A DNA stretch of 64,000 bases from Prochlorothrix hollandica PCC 9006 = CALU 1027 (lineage in GTDB: Bacteria; Cyanobacteriota; Cyanobacteriia; Prochlorotrichales; Prochlorotrichaceae): NCBI RefSeq assembly GCF_000332315.1, contig NZ_KB235935.1, forward strand, positions 1 through 64,000, in the 5' to 3' direction. Of the stretch, positions 48,338 through 57,088 are shown in pieces. Under the pieces are notes generated by a model. It searched no databases, was not told where the DNA came from, and was given only the letters and a program-made list of their open reading frames with translations. The translations under genes were made by a program, and so were the position numbers. Numbering within the stretch: the first letter of the stretch is position 1; every line of letters begins with the position of its first letter.

Positions 48338-50749
48338 ATGACTCTGAAAACCCTGCTGCAACGCCTCCAACCCCACGTTATGCCCCACGTCATCCAGGTG
48401 GAACGTTTTCTGGCCCGAGGGCGGGGAACGGCGGTGGTGTTAGGGGTGGGGGCAGGGGTGACGGCCCTGGTGTCCCTGAACCAAGGGCGCTTGATTCAGC
48501 GACTGGATGCCCAGGTGCAAAGTTTATTTTTCCAACTGCGGGGTCCGGTGGCTGCGCCCCCAGAGGTGGTGATTTTGGCCATTGATGAAACCTCCCTCCA
48601 GCAGGGGGAGTTCTACCGCGCCGATCCCCATCGCTATGGTGCCCTGGATCCCATCCAATCCTGGCCCTGGCGACGGGAAGCCTACGCCTTGGCCCTCGAT
48701 CGCCTCCTGGAGGCAGAGGCCCGCGCTGTCGCCTTGGATGTGCTGTTCCTGCGTCCCAGTAGTTATGGCGATCGCGATGACCGGATCCTGGCAGACAGCC
48801 TCAAGGGTTACGGCGATCGGGTGGTCTTGGCTGCAAAGTACACGTTTCAAGACGAGGCCCAGGGCAGTCTGACCCATCTGGACTTACCCCTAGACACTTT
48901 CCAAGCCAGCGGTGTCCATTTAGGAGCCATTAACTTCACCCAGGCTGCTAATGGTCAGATTTTGAAGTATGGGGAGGGGTTTCTCCAAACCCTATTTGAT
49001 CCCCAGGTCAATCCCTACGCCACCACGATCCTGCCCCAAATTCCCAGTTTTGCCAGTGCCACCCTCCAGGCTGCTGGCATCACCCCACCTGGGGATCCCG
49101 GCCCAGGTATTTTCTTCTACGGTCCCCAATACACCTTTCAGCACATCCCCTTTTGGAAAGTCCTTGATGCCGACACCTGGACCACGGAATTGGATCAGGG
49201 CCGTTTTTTCCGCAACAAAATTGTGGTCATCGGCACTACGGTGCCCCAACACCAAGATTTCCATCCCACCCCCTTTTCCGAAAGTCTGCGCTATCCCGAT
49301 GTGATGGCTGGGGTGGAAGTGCAGGCCAATGCCATTGCCACCCTCGCCCAGGGCCGATCCCTGGGTCCCCTCCTAGACTCTCGCGGAACTCAAGCGCTCC
49401 TGGTCTTTGCCGGGGTTTTGGGGTTGAGTAGTGTTCTGGTGGTGGTGCCCCAGCCCGGTGGGCGGTTTGCCCTCGCCCTGGGTAATGGGCTGTTGTGGCT
49501 CATGCTGGGCTATGGCGTGCAAACCTATGGCCAGGGCTGGATCCCGGTGGCGGTGCCCGTGGTGGGGCTGGTGGGCCTGGGGGGGCTAACGGCAACCCTG
49601 GCCTTGGCGCGGGATTATCGCCGTCATCAGCGCTTGGAATCCGCCATTAATGACAACGCCGATTTACCGTCGGTGGAGGAGCTGCTGGCCTTTGCTAAAC
49701 CCAGCTTTGCCCAACTCCAGGCCCAAACCAATTTGGTGGCGGGTCGGATCCTGGGGGATCGCTATCGGGTGGTGCGGGTGCTGGGCATGGGGGGCTTCAG
49801 CGAAACCTACACTGCCCAAGATCTCCACCGTCCTGGTCAGCCCATTTGTGTCATCAAGCAACTCAAAACCCATCGCCAAGATCCCCAAGTGGTTCATCTG
49901 GTGCGGCGATCGTTCCAGATTGAAGCCACCATGTTGGAAAAACTAGGGGGGCATCAGCAGATTCCTAGACTATTGGCTTATTTCGAGGAAAAAGAAGAAT
50001 TCTTCTTGATCCAGGAGTATGTGCCGGGTATTTCCCTGCTCACGGAATTTGTAACCCAGTCCCAGTTTTCCCCTAGTTTTGTGGTGACGCTGTTGGCGGA
50101 TCTGTTGCCGGTACTGGCCTTTGTTCACCACCACAAAGTCATCCATCGAGACATCAAGCCCAGCAACATCATGCGAGGCGCTGATAATGGTCGCCTCTAT
50201 CTCATCGACTTTGGCATTGCTAAGGCCATGACGGTGCAACTATTAGCGGCAAAAACCGAGAGTCCCATTACCGTGGGTCTGGGAACCCAGGGGTATATGC
50301 CTCGGGAGCAAGCCGCTGGACATCCCGTTTTCAGCAGCGATCTGTATGCCCTGGGGGTGGTGGCGATTCAAGCTTTAACGGGCCTTGCACCCCAGCAGTT
50401 GGGCCGGGATCCCGATGGGGAACTCTATTGGAGGGATCCTGGATTGGGTCTGAGCCAAGAGTTTGAAACCTGGTTAAAGACCATGGTGCGCCAAGACTAT
50501 GGCGATCGCTATCGATCGGCCCCTCTTGCCCTAGAACGCCTGACCCAGGTGCCCGAATTTCTCCAAGTCTCGGAACAGGTGCAGGCAACGGTGGGGGTGG
50601 GTGGCTTTGTCGATAAAGACCTGGTGAACCTACCCACCCCCCATGATCCGGTGGACTGGTCCATGGATATTACAGTCCAGGAGGATCCCATCGTTCAAAC
50701 TCAACCCTGGCCCCAAGACTGGGGGGAACAGGCCAATCGCAGCGACTAA
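48338..50749 (+). CDS. CHASE2-sensor serine/threonine protein kinase
   Basis: 803 residues. N-terminal membrane segment (GTAVVLGVGAGVTALVSL, ~30-47), extracytoplasmic CHASE2 sensor (~60-345: PPEVVILAIDETSLQ, WPWRREAYALALDRL, ALDVLF, FRNKIVVIGTT), three membrane helices (~350-425: ALLVFAGVLGLSSVLVVV, FALALGNGLLWLMLGYGV, WIPVAVPVVGLVGLGGL), then a Hanks-type kinase (~470-750) with G-loop LGMGGFSETY, catalytic Lys in CVIKQL, Glu in EATMLEKL, HRDIKPSNIM near residue 602 and DFGIAKAM near 624. All catalytic residues are present. Senses an unknown periplasmic cue and phosphorylates unknown targets. No phosphatase or operon partner adjacent. Confidence 0.93.
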   Translation: MTLKTLLQRLQPHVMPHVIQVERFLARGRGTAVVLGVGAGVTALVSLNQGRLIQRLDAQVQSLFFQLRGPVAAPPEVVILAIDETSLQQGEFYRADPHRYGALDPIQSWPWRREAYALALDRLLEAEARAVALDVLFLRPSSYGDRDDRILADSLKGYGDRVVLAAKYTFQDEAQGSLTHLDLPLDTFQASGVHLGAINFTQAANGQILKYGEGFLQTLFDPQVNPYATTILPQIPSFASATLQAAGITPPGDPGPGIFFYGPQYTFQHIPFWKVLDADTWTTELDQGRFFRNKIVVIGTTVPQHQDFHPTPFSESLRYPDVMAGVEVQANAIATLAQGRSLGPLLDSRGTQALLVFAGVLGLSSVLVVVPQPGGRFALALGNGLLWLMLGYGVQTYGQGWIPVAVPVVGLVGLGGLTATLALARDYRRHQRLESAINDNADLPSVEELLAFAKPSFAQLQAQTNLVAGRILGDRYRVVRVLGMGGFSETYTAQDLHRPGQPICVIKQLKTHRQDPQVVHLVRRSFQIEATMLEKLGGHQQIPRLLAYFEEKEEFFLIQEYVPGISLLTEFVTQSQFSPSFVVTLLADLLPVLAFVHHHKVIHRDIKPSNIMRGADNGRLYLIDFGIAKAMTVQLLAAKTESPITVGLGTQGYMPREQAAGHPVFSSDLYALGVVAIQALTGLAPQQLGRDPDGELYWRDPGLGLSQEFETWLKTMVRQDYGDRYRSAPLALERLTQVPEFLQVSEQVQATVGVGGFVDKDLVNLPTPHDPVDWSMDITVQEDPIVQTQPWPQDWGEQANRSD

Positions 50750-50756
50750 AGTCCCC

Positions 50757-50785
50757 CGTTCGTAATAACGACTTCAGTCGTTCTC
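50757..50785. repeat. AACGACTTCAGTCGTT stem-loop
   Basis: A 16-bp perfect palindrome of family 6, just after the kinase stop codon; could act as a terminator hairpin although no T-run follows. Confidence 0.65.
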
Positions 50786-50899
50786 CCCCAGCAAGCCATG
50801 GAACCATCCTCCTGGGTCACTAAACACCACCCTTGCCATGCTGAATAAAGGCCCGCTAGCCCCGATCGTGATCAACCGAGCGATGCTGTATGGCTATAT

Positions 50900-51126
50900 T
50901 TAAGCCCACATTCCGCAGGTCTCTGAGCACAAAAAATAATTTCCACGAAGATAGGTTGTTTCAGCGATCACTATTGGCATCATTCTCAATAGCGGCTTTA
51001 CACCTTAGTCTTATTCTGAGTCTCAAATAAGACCTCATTTTCTAGAAATCGCTGAAACCCATTTGGAAGAAGAGTTTTGGCAGGAATTGTCAGTCTCATA
51101 ACATAACCTGCGGAATGTAGGTTTAA
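50900..51126. mobile_element. 227-bp MITE with 21-bp terminal inverted repeats
   Basis: Left end TTAAGCCCACATTCCGCAGGT, right end ACCTGCGGAATGTAGGTTTAA (19 of 21 pair; split here for length). A second inner inverted pair GTTTCAGCGAT (~50950) and ATCGCTGAAAC (~51048) lies inside. Noticeably AT-richer than neighbours, no coding capacity. It lies 80 bp upstream of the FecR-domain gene and looks like a deletion derivative of a DDE-type IS absent from the window. Confidence 0.85.
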
Positions 51127-51207
51127 GGCAAATCAAAGGGACTTTCCCTTAAAGCGGGAACCCATATATTTCTAGCGTCATAGTGTATTGAAGGAGAAAC
51201 AAGAGCC

Positions 51208-52524
51208 ATGGCCTTGCTAATGAAAGTTTTTGAAACCGCATTGTTACAAACTGGGTTATCCCAAACTGGGTTACCCCAAACCGTATCTTGGATAGCAGCA
51301 GCTCGATCGCGACGGAACAGAAGCCTGCTATCCCCAAGGCTGTGGGGGGCGATCGTGGGCGTTGGGGTGGTCGGTCTGGGAACGAGTCCCCCTCCCGCCC
51401 TTGCTGGCCAGCCCCTCACCCAGGCTCAAATTTCCTATGTGCAAAATCAGGTTAGCGTGCTCGATCGCAACCGTAACGCCCGCCCTGCCCAACTGAGGGA
51501 TCTGGTCACCCCCGGCAATGGAGTAGCCACCCGCGCCAAGTCCCTGGTGGAACTGCGGTTTAATGATGGTTCCTTGGCCCGCATTGGGGAGCAGGCGGTT
51601 TTTTGGTTTGTGCCCAACAGCCGCGACCTGCAATTGTCCAACGGCACCGCGTTGATGTTGATTCCCCCCGGTCAGGGCCGAACCCGGGTGCGCACCCCCA
51701 ATGTGGTAGCCGGGATTGAGGGGTCTGGGTTCTTTGTGCGGGTCATTGCCGAAACCCAGCAAACCCTAGTGGGGACCTTAACCGACAGTGGCATTACGGT
51801 ATGTCCGGTGGCCAGTGGTGCCTGTCAAGTCTTGGCGGGGGGGCAACTGGCCCAGATTGACGAGGGGGGACTACGGCTGTATGACCTGGATCTAGAGACC
51901 TTTTATAGTACGAGTTCTTTAGTCCAGGGGCTGAATCTGACGGAGGTGCCCACGGCGGAGGAGTTGGAAACAGATCCCCTGGCGGCGGTGCGTTTGGAAA
52001 CCACAACCACGTTGGAGTTGCAAACCCCCTTAGTGGAGTCCCAGGTGGTGATGAACCCGGCGGCGATGCGTTTACCGGTGGCCGCCCCAGGGGTGATCCC
52101 AGGGGTAATCCCAGGGGTGCTGGATGCTAGCATTGCCCGCCTCCTGTTCCCCGATCGCGCTTCCGGATCTTCATTTCTCGAAGCTCTGGATAGTAACAGC
52201 ACTGATAATGCAACGAGTTTCGGGGGTCGATCGCTGTTGGAAATGGGGGAATTTCAACTGACGGAATTGGATCAAGATGCTGGTGTGGCAGCCATTCGAG
52301 ACCGGATGCAGTTGGAGGTGGGAGAGCTACAGATCCCCGGTTTAACGGAAAGTGGGGGGTCTTCAGCTACTGCAGTCACCACCACCGGGGGAGGTGTTGA
52401 CCTGGGGGATTTGGGAGATCTGGGAAATGATAATGGGCGCGATCAGTGTTCCCCCGGTATTGCGATCGCCCAAGGGAATAACCCCAATAACCCCAATATC
52501 GGCAAAAATTTCAACTGCCCCTAA
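51208..52524 (+). CDS. FecR-domain secreted protein
   Basis: 438 residues, ATG preceded by AAGGAGA. N-terminal signal-like segment (LWGAIVGVGVVGLGTSPPPALAG). FecR domain (~75-190): VSVLDRNRNARPAQLRDLVTPG, ATRAKSLVELRFNDGSLARIG, LSNGTALMLIPPGQGRTRVRTPN and VVAGIEGSGFFVRV. The rest is acidic and low-complexity, with a VIPGVIPGV repeat (~292-300) and a Gly/Asp-rich tail. In Gram-negatives FecR domains relay signals to ECF sigma factors, but cyanobacterial FecR-domain proteins such as this lack the cytoplasmic anti-sigma part. It is followed 144 bp later by an outer-membrane barrel protein, so the two may act together at the cell surface. Confidence 0.85.
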   Translation: MALLMKVFETALLQTGLSQTGLPQTVSWIAAARSRRNRSLLSPRLWGAIVGVGVVGLGTSPPPALAGQPLTQAQISYVQNQVSVLDRNRNARPAQLRDLVTPGNGVATRAKSLVELRFNDGSLARIGEQAVFWFVPNSRDLQLSNGTALMLIPPGQGRTRVRTPNVVAGIEGSGFFVRVIAETQQTLVGTLTDSGITVCPVASGACQVLAGGQLAQIDEGGLRLYDLDLETFYSTSSLVQGLNLTEVPTAEELETDPLAAVRLETTTTLELQTPLVESQVVMNPAAMRLPVAAPGVIPGVIPGVLDASIARLLFPDRASGSSFLEALDSNSTDNATSFGGRSLLEMGEFQLTELDQDAGVAAIRDRMQLEVGELQIPGLTESGGSSATAVTTTGGGVDLGDLGDLGNDNGRDQCSPGIAIAQGNNPNNPNIGKNFNCP

Positions 52525-52555
52525 CTCGGTGCATCCAATTAAATATAAGACCTGA

Positions 52556-52621
52556 GTAGGTTGGCTTGAGGGACGAAACCCAACGCCCCCAGGGGTTACG
52601 GGATCCCTAACCCAGCCTACC
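52556..52621. repeat. Palindrome between the FecR and barrel genes
   Basis: GTAGGTTGGCTTGAGGGACG ... CCCTAACCCAGCCTAC: inverted ends GTAGG(T/C)TGG...; related to the GTAGGTTGGGTAGAGG module at 24421 and 34557. May form a hairpin in the transcript. Confidence 0.65.
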
Positions 52622-52667
52622 TTTGATTCTGCGTCCCTACTTAATCCTTCAGTACCCTCCACTGCCC

Positions 52668-53978
52668 ATGGTCTTTAAGCCCTGCTCTGCCTTTGTCTCC
52701 CCCTCCATCCCCTGGTGGTTGCAGCAGGCCCACCAGCACCGCCCTGGGGGAGTCCCCAAGACTGCTGAAGCTGCGGCCCTGGCTCCGGCTGCGGTTCCAG
52801 CTTGCCAAGGCTGGAGGCTGACCCTGATGGGGTGCAGTGTGGTGGGTTTGATCCTGGTGGGCTGGCCCGGTCAGGGGGGGGTGGGTTCCATGGAACCCCC
52901 AGATCCGCAGGGGAAGGACTCCATGGAACCGGGTTGGGTGGTTCCCCCGTCTCCGGCAGGGGAGATGATTCCCCTTGATACCGGTTCCTTCGATACCGGT
53001 TCCTTTGATACCGGTTCCTTTGATACCGGTTCCTTCGATACCGGTTCCTTCGATACCGGTTCCTTCGATACCGGTTCCTTTGATACCGGCGATCGCCCCC
53101 CGATCCCAGAACCCAATGCTGCCGATCCCTGGACTGAGCCAGACCCCACATCCGAGGTTATCCCAGACCCCAGCAGTGCCCCCGCCCCTTGGGTTGACCC
53201 AGAATTGGGCATTTTGCGGTTACAGGAACAGGAACCCGCCTCCCAGCCTCGCCCTGCTCCGGCCCAGACCTATCCCCGGTTTACCTTCGCCCTCCAGGGG
53301 CAGGTCAACTATGTTTATAGTTCCAATATCTTGGCCAGCCCTGATCCCCTGGGGGAAAACCTGGTGCAGGAGGGCATCAGTTTTAGCGTCGTTCCCCAGC
53401 TTTCCCCCCGCACTGCCATCATTGCCCAGGTGGGTGGTTCCTGGACCCAGTATTCTGACCTCTATGCCCTGGATTATCGCCAATTTCACAGCCAAATTCG
53501 GGTACGCCACCAGTTATCATCTCAAGCCTACGGGGAATTGGCCTGGAAGCACCAGGAGTTTTTTGAAGCTGATGGGGGCGATCGCCTACTGGGAACCAAT
53601 GCCTTCCAAGCCAGTTTGGTTCATCAAAAAGACCTCGGCGATCGCCTCGCCCTCACCAATGTGTACCAAAGTCGCTGGAGCCTCGCCAATCCCCAGAGCC
53701 GTAACCAGGTGGTGCAACAGTTGGGCAGCAGCTTGAACTACCAGGTTCATCCCGATGTGGATTTAGGGGTGAGCTATAACCTGGAGGTGGCGGCGTTTAC
53801 CCAGGTCGATCGTCTCGATTTTTATAATCAAGCGATCGCCCATCTGGCCTGGGAGTTTGCCCCCCGTCAACGATTGCGCATCTTTTCCGGCTATGCCTTT
53901 GGGGACTCCTCCCTAGAGAGCATCCGCTTTAATGGTTTTCTGGTGGGGGTGGGTTTGGAGGCCGGCCTTCGCTTTTAG
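52668..53978 (+). CDS. Outer-membrane beta-barrel protein with DTGSF repeats
   Basis: 436 residues from the ATG at 52668. The N-terminal part has a hydrophobic stretch (TLMGCSVVGLILVGWPGQG, ~50-68), then eight five-residue repeats (D-T-G-S-F) encoded by a 15-bp tandem array (~52976-53090), a Pro-rich linker, and a C-terminal barrel from RFTFALQGQVNYVYSSNIL (~205) with alternating aromatic strands (SYNLEVAAFTQVD, RLRIFSGYAFGD), ending LEAGLRF. The final Phe and strand pattern are the usual BAM-complex signal. No porin SLH/OprB features. Probably an outer-membrane partner of the FecR-domain protein; substrate unknown. Confidence 0.78.
   Translation: MVFKPCSAFVSPSIPWWLQQAHQHRPGGVPKTAEAAALAPAAVPACQGWRLTLMGCSVVGLILVGWPGQGGVGSMEPPDPQGKDSMEPGWVVPPSPAGEMIPLDTGSFDTGSFDTGSFDTGSFDTGSFDTGSFDTGSFDTGDRPPIPEPNAADPWTEPDPTSEVIPDPSSAPAPWVDPELGILRLQEQEPASQPRPAPAQTYPRFTFALQGQVNYVYSSNILASPDPLGENLVQEGISFSVVPQLSPRTAIIAQVGGSWTQYSDLYALDYRQFHSQIRVRHQLSSQAYGELAWKHQEFFEADGGDRLLGTNAFQASLVHQKDLGDRLALTNVYQSRWSLANPQSRNQVVQQLGSSLNYQVHPDVDLGVSYNLEVAAFTQVDRLDFYNQAIAHLAWEFAPRQRLRIFSGYAFGDSSLESIRFNGFLVGVGLEAGLRF
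52976..53090. repeat. 15-bp in-frame tandem array (GATACCGGTTCCTTY)
   Basis: Seven to eight units encoding Asp-Thr-Gly-Ser-Phe in the barrel gene; third-position C/T changes only. Unit length is a multiple of three, so copy number can vary without frameshift. Confidence 0.92.
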
Positions 53979-53999
53979 CCCTCCGTCTATCGATCGCGT

Positions 54000-54070
54000 A
54001 TGAATCAAGCTTGAATCGAGCATAAATCAAGCATGAATCGAGCTTGAATCGCCTATGAACCGAGGTGCCC
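54000..54070. repeat. AATCAAGC/AATCGAGC short repeats and a lone MITE family 2 end
   Basis: TGAATCAAGCTTGAATCGAG and variants repeat about five times (54001-54056); then CGAGGTGCC (54061-54069) matches the right end of MITE family 2 and is followed by CTTAAA, whose TTA is the TAA stop of the minus-strand gene at 54071. No left half of the MITE is present. Confidence 0.6.
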
Positions 54071-54478
54071 TTAAATCCGCAACTCCTCTAACTTAGCCAA
54101 AATAAAGTTCCGCAGGGGAGCATCCAGGGTCAGGCTGGCCACCTGAAACTTAGCCAAGGCGCTGGCATCCAAGAGGGGCGGATCTTGACGCTGGGTTAAA
54201 ACCGTGGTGGCTTTATGTTTCCCATGCCCCCCTTCGCTGTTGAGGCCAAAAGTAGAGAACCCTTCCGCGTGGTTCCAGCGCACCGCCGTTTCGCTATTGA
54301 CCTGGGTATAACAGAGTTCAAACCCTTCCAGGGTGATTTCATCCGGGGTCAGCCAAAGAATAAGATCAAAGCTGGTGTCGTAAAACCAGCGGCGTACCTG
54401 GCCATCAACGGTGTGAATTTTGGTGGCTTCCCTCAGCATGGGTTCTACGGGGTAAGGGGCTAACGAAGGGTCAAACAT
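54071..54478 (-). CDS. Hypothetical protein
   Basis: 135 residues from the ATG at 54478 (MFDPSLAPYPVEPML); a GTG at 54490 would add four residues. Contains VDGQVRRWFYDTSFDLILWL, EGFELCYTQVNSETAVRWNHAEGFSTFGLN (part) and a C-terminal helix LRNFILAKLEELRI. The phrase DLILWLTPDEITLEGFELCY suggests a small alpha/beta protein conserved in bacteria, but I cannot name the family. No membrane span. Monocistronic; its stop codon abuts a lone MITE end, and a TnpB fragment lies upstream. Confidence 0.65.
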   Translation of the reverse strand: MFDPSLAPYPVEPMLREATKIHTVDGQVRRWFYDTSFDLILWLTPDEITLEGFELCYTQVNSETAVRWNHAEGFSTFGLNSEGGHGKHKATTVLTQRQDPPLLDASALAKFQVASLTLDAPLRNFILAKLEELRI

Positions 54479-54489
54479 TGAAATACTCA

Positions 54490-54650
54490 CCGCCCTAAAG
54501 GGACAGTGATTCTTGACGCTTCATAGGGTCTCGCTACCGAAGTAGTCTTACAATCCCTCAGCGTCCATTTAGAGTCGTGGCGATTCCCCATCCCGACTTG
54601 TTCAATATTCTTGGTGGCATTCTCATCCCGATAAAACCCGAGGTAATAAA
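54490..54650 (-). pseudogene. TnpB C-terminal remnant
   Basis: The minus strand encodes RDENATKNIEQVGMGNRHDS then KWTLRDCKTTSVARPYEASR, the tail of an IS605 TnpB (DRDENAA.NI motif with the third RuvC Asp). Everything upstream is lost; upstream lie YRFYNLRFYRLRFYY-type repeats (GAGGTAATAAAACCT units, ~54640-54690). Not the same tail as the intact TnpB at 46291, so it comes from a different element. Confidence 0.7.
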
Positions 54651-54937
54651 ACCTGAGGCGATAAAACCTGAGATTATAAAATCTGTAGCTCCTTGGTCCA
54701 CTCTCAATTAAACCTTGACTCTCTCCGTTGCGCCAGAGGGCACTGAACCCCTTTTCTGTTCCCCGATAACCCTGGCCGTGCCACAACCCATCCTGGGGTA
54801 GACAATGGGACGCACTATTGGATATTACTGGTGTTTCTCCCCGGAAACAGGATGCCCCTTGGGGTTGGGAAGTGCCTCCCTCTGCCAAACCGGCACCTGT
54901 AACCCCTGGATTATGCACCCTTAGGACTGCTAGCTTG

Positions 54938-55945
54938 ATGCGAACCTTGTACTTTCTGCTGCCGGGTACCCGTGAACGTTATGCCTGTGGAGGCTTGTGG
55001 GCAGAGTTGAAAGCCTTTCAGTTAGCCCAACAGGTGACGACAGCGGCGGTGGTGACCTACCAGCAGCGGGAACCGGACACCCTGTTTTTACCGGATCTGC
55101 TCCAGACCTTAGCCCGATCGCCCGACGATCGCGATCGCAGTATCTTTGTGCTGAGTTGGGGGTTCCATGTGCCGCAACTGGCCCAGCGGCTGCGGGGTTA
55201 CCATTGTCTGTACCATGCCCACAGTGCGGGTTACGGCTTCCGGTTGCCCCCCTCGGTGCCCATTATCAGCGTCAGTCGCAATACCCTGGGCTATTGGGGC
55301 CAGCGATCGCCCCATGCCCTACTCTATTACTTACCCAATGAAATTTCCCCCGACTTTTGCGATCGTCAACAACCCCGGGATCTGGATGTGTTGGTGCAGG
55401 CCCGCAAATCTTCCACCTACCTGCTACAGCAACTGGTGCCAGCCCTAGAATCCCAAGGTCGAGTCGAGGTGGTGCGATCCTATGTGGAGGATTTACCGGC
55501 CTTATTTAACCGAGCCAAGGTTTATCTCTATGATTCAGCGGAATATTGGGCCATGCAGCGGGTAACCGAAGGCTTTGGTCTGCAACCCCTGGAGGCGTTG
55601 GCCTGTGGCTGTCAGGTTTTTTCCAGTGTCAATGGGGGGCTGTCGGACTATTTGGATCCGGGCTTCAATAGCCAGAAAATTGCAGGCTATGCCACGGGGT
55701 TTGATGTGGCCCGCATTGGGGCGGCGCTGCGATCGCCCCAGCCCCCCTTGGATCCCGCGCTCCTGGCTCCCCACCGTCCCGCTGCCATCGTCCAGCGCCT
55801 CCGGGTCATCCTGCGGGAGGTGAATCAGTTTTTCGATTACTGCCAAGGGGATCGGTCTTCCGATCTGCCCCCCTGGAGTCGTCGTCGCCTCGCCCTGCTC
55901 TGGTGTCAACAAAAAGCCCAGAAGCTCCGCGATCGCCTGTTTTAG
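54938..55945 (+). CDS. Glycosyltransferase (GT4-like)
   Basis: 335 residues from the ATG at 54938 (MRTLYFLLPGTRERYACGGL). GT-B fold hints: N-terminal YACGGLWAELKAFQLAQQV, central PIISVSRNTLGYWG and LYYLPNEISPDF, and the donor-binding C-terminal motif QRVTEGFGLQPLEALACGCQVFSS (the E-x7-E type of GT4, about 205-228). It ends in a basic helix (WSRRRLALLWCQQKAQKL). Probably adds a sugar to a cell-surface polysaccharide or lipid; acceptor unknown. The longer frame upstream to 54818 crosses IS debris and is rejected. No other polysaccharide genes adjoin. Confidence 0.8.
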   Translation: MRTLYFLLPGTRERYACGGLWAELKAFQLAQQVTTAAVVTYQQREPDTLFLPDLLQTLARSPDDRDRSIFVLSWGFHVPQLAQRLRGYHCLYHAHSAGYGFRLPPSVPIISVSRNTLGYWGQRSPHALLYYLPNEISPDFCDRQQPRDLDVLVQARKSSTYLLQQLVPALESQGRVEVVRSYVEDLPALFNRAKVYLYDSAEYWAMQRVTEGFGLQPLEALACGCQVFSSVNGGLSDYLDPGFNSQKIAGYATGFDVARIGAALRSPQPPLDPALLAPHRPAAIVQRLRVILREVNQFFDYCQGDRSSDLPPWSRRRLALLWCQQKAQKLRDRLF

Positions 55946-56111
55946 TCTACCCACCAAACAAGTTCGCCTACAAAAATCGCCCCAAAAAATCGCCCCTAAC
56001 ATCATGTGTAGGGGTCAGGTTTCCTGACCTTCCTGCTGGGGTTGAATTCTGGCAGATTTTGGCAGTGACTCAGGAGTATATTGAGACCAAGGACACGTTG
56101 AGTCCACAAAG

Positions 56112-56141
56112 CAAAATCGCCTACGGTTTAAGGTAGGCGAT
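56112..56141 (-). terminator. Rho-independent terminator of the RRM gene
   Basis: On the minus strand: ATCGCCTAC, eight-base loop, GTAGGCGAT, then TTTT, about 33-62 bp after the RRM stop codon. A 9-bp perfect stem with a T-run. Confidence 0.75.
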
Positions 56142-56173
56142 CTTACAGGATTCATTATCTATTGAGAATAGCT

Positions 56174-56464
56174 TTAGAAGCGTCGTCCGCCACTGAAGTT
56201 ACCAGAATTTCTATTTCCTCCTTCGCGGGGCTTGGCCTTATTGACCTTAAGGGCACGTCCCATCCATTCTGCACCGTCTAGTTCAGCAATGGCTTTTTCT
56301 TCTTCATCATCACTTCCCATTTCGACGAAGCCGAACCCACGCTTGCGTCCAGTTTCACGGTCGGAAGGAAGCTGGACTCTTTTGACAGATCCGTATTCTG
56401 CAAAAGTAGCGGTGAGATCATCTTCTGTAACCTCATAGGAGAGGTTACCAACGTAAATCGACAT
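56174..56464 (-). CDS. RRM RNA-binding protein (cyanobacterial Rbp type)
   Basis: 96 residues. One RNA recognition motif with RNP2 IYVGNLSYEV at residues 3-12 and RNP1 RKRGFGFVEM at about 42-51; ALKVNKAKPRE closes the domain, followed by a short Gly/Asn-rich tail (GGNRNSGNFSGGRRF). This is the cyanobacterial Rbp family, whose glycine-rich members are often cold-induced and bind U-rich RNA. The ATG at 56464 matches the family start exactly; the upstream extension to 56512 is untranslated leader. A good terminator follows. Regulation by cold is inference from the family. Confidence 0.93.
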   Translation of the reverse strand: MSIYVGNLSYEVTEDDLTATFAEYGSVKRVQLPSDRETGRKRGFGFVEMGSDDEEEKAIAELDGAEWMGRALKVNKAKPREGGNRNSGNFSGGRRF

Positions 56465-56639
56465 AGACAATACCAAAATTAATCTATCCCTAATATACCC
56501 CGGAATTGCCATAACTGTATAGATTACTTTTGGTGGGTTAGGTAGTAATTACCGTACTACTGAAGGGACGGGTTGGGGGACGGTGGGACGGGTACCTGGG
56601 ATCAGGTCAACGGCTGAGGGCTGTATGGGGCGATCGGCC

Positions 56640-56745
56640 AGATGTTCGGCACAGTAAGCAGGCACAGTACCGGCACAGTACAGCAGGCACAGTACCGGCA
56701 CAGTACAGCAGGCACAAAATACCGAACAGGCACAGTACAGCAGGC
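56640..56745. repeat. GGCACAGTAC(C)GGCACAGTACAGCA array
   Basis: About seven copies of a 10-17 bp unit based on GCACAGTACAGCAG/GGCACAGTACCG; the rest of 56513-57088 shows no supported gene apart from the 5' flank of the DUF3747-SLH gene. Confidence 0.75.
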
Positions 56746-57088
56746 CCAACAGGGGGGGGACAGACGTGGAGGCTGACCCTTTGGTGCCCTGGGGTGGGCG
56801 TTTTGTGAACTGAACCAGGGGGCGATCGCCCCCGTCCTAGAATTCGCTACGGTACAACCAGCCCAGAACCCCATCCGTCTTGGGGAGAGACCCTAGGGCG
56901 GCGATCGCCACAGCTAGGGGCTGGGGGGAACAAACCCGGATCCCCTTCGCCCCCTGGGTTGCTGTCCCCCCTGCTGTTGAGTCCTGGCCTATTCATGGTA
57001 AACAGAGGGCAATCTGGGGGTACTATTGGCGATTCCTCAACAGGTTGATTCTCAGCCTATCCTGCTATCAAATTGGAGTGCTACCACA

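Noticed and set aside
52675-53151. Minus-strand frame with a repeated QRNRYRRNRY protein
   Set aside because: Antisense of the DTGSF tandem array of the barrel gene; low complexity with no independent evidence.
54487-54918. 143-codon minus-strand frame as a gene
   Set aside because: Only its C-terminal ~45 residues match TnpB; the rest is repeat and scrambled sequence, so it is listed as a remnant.
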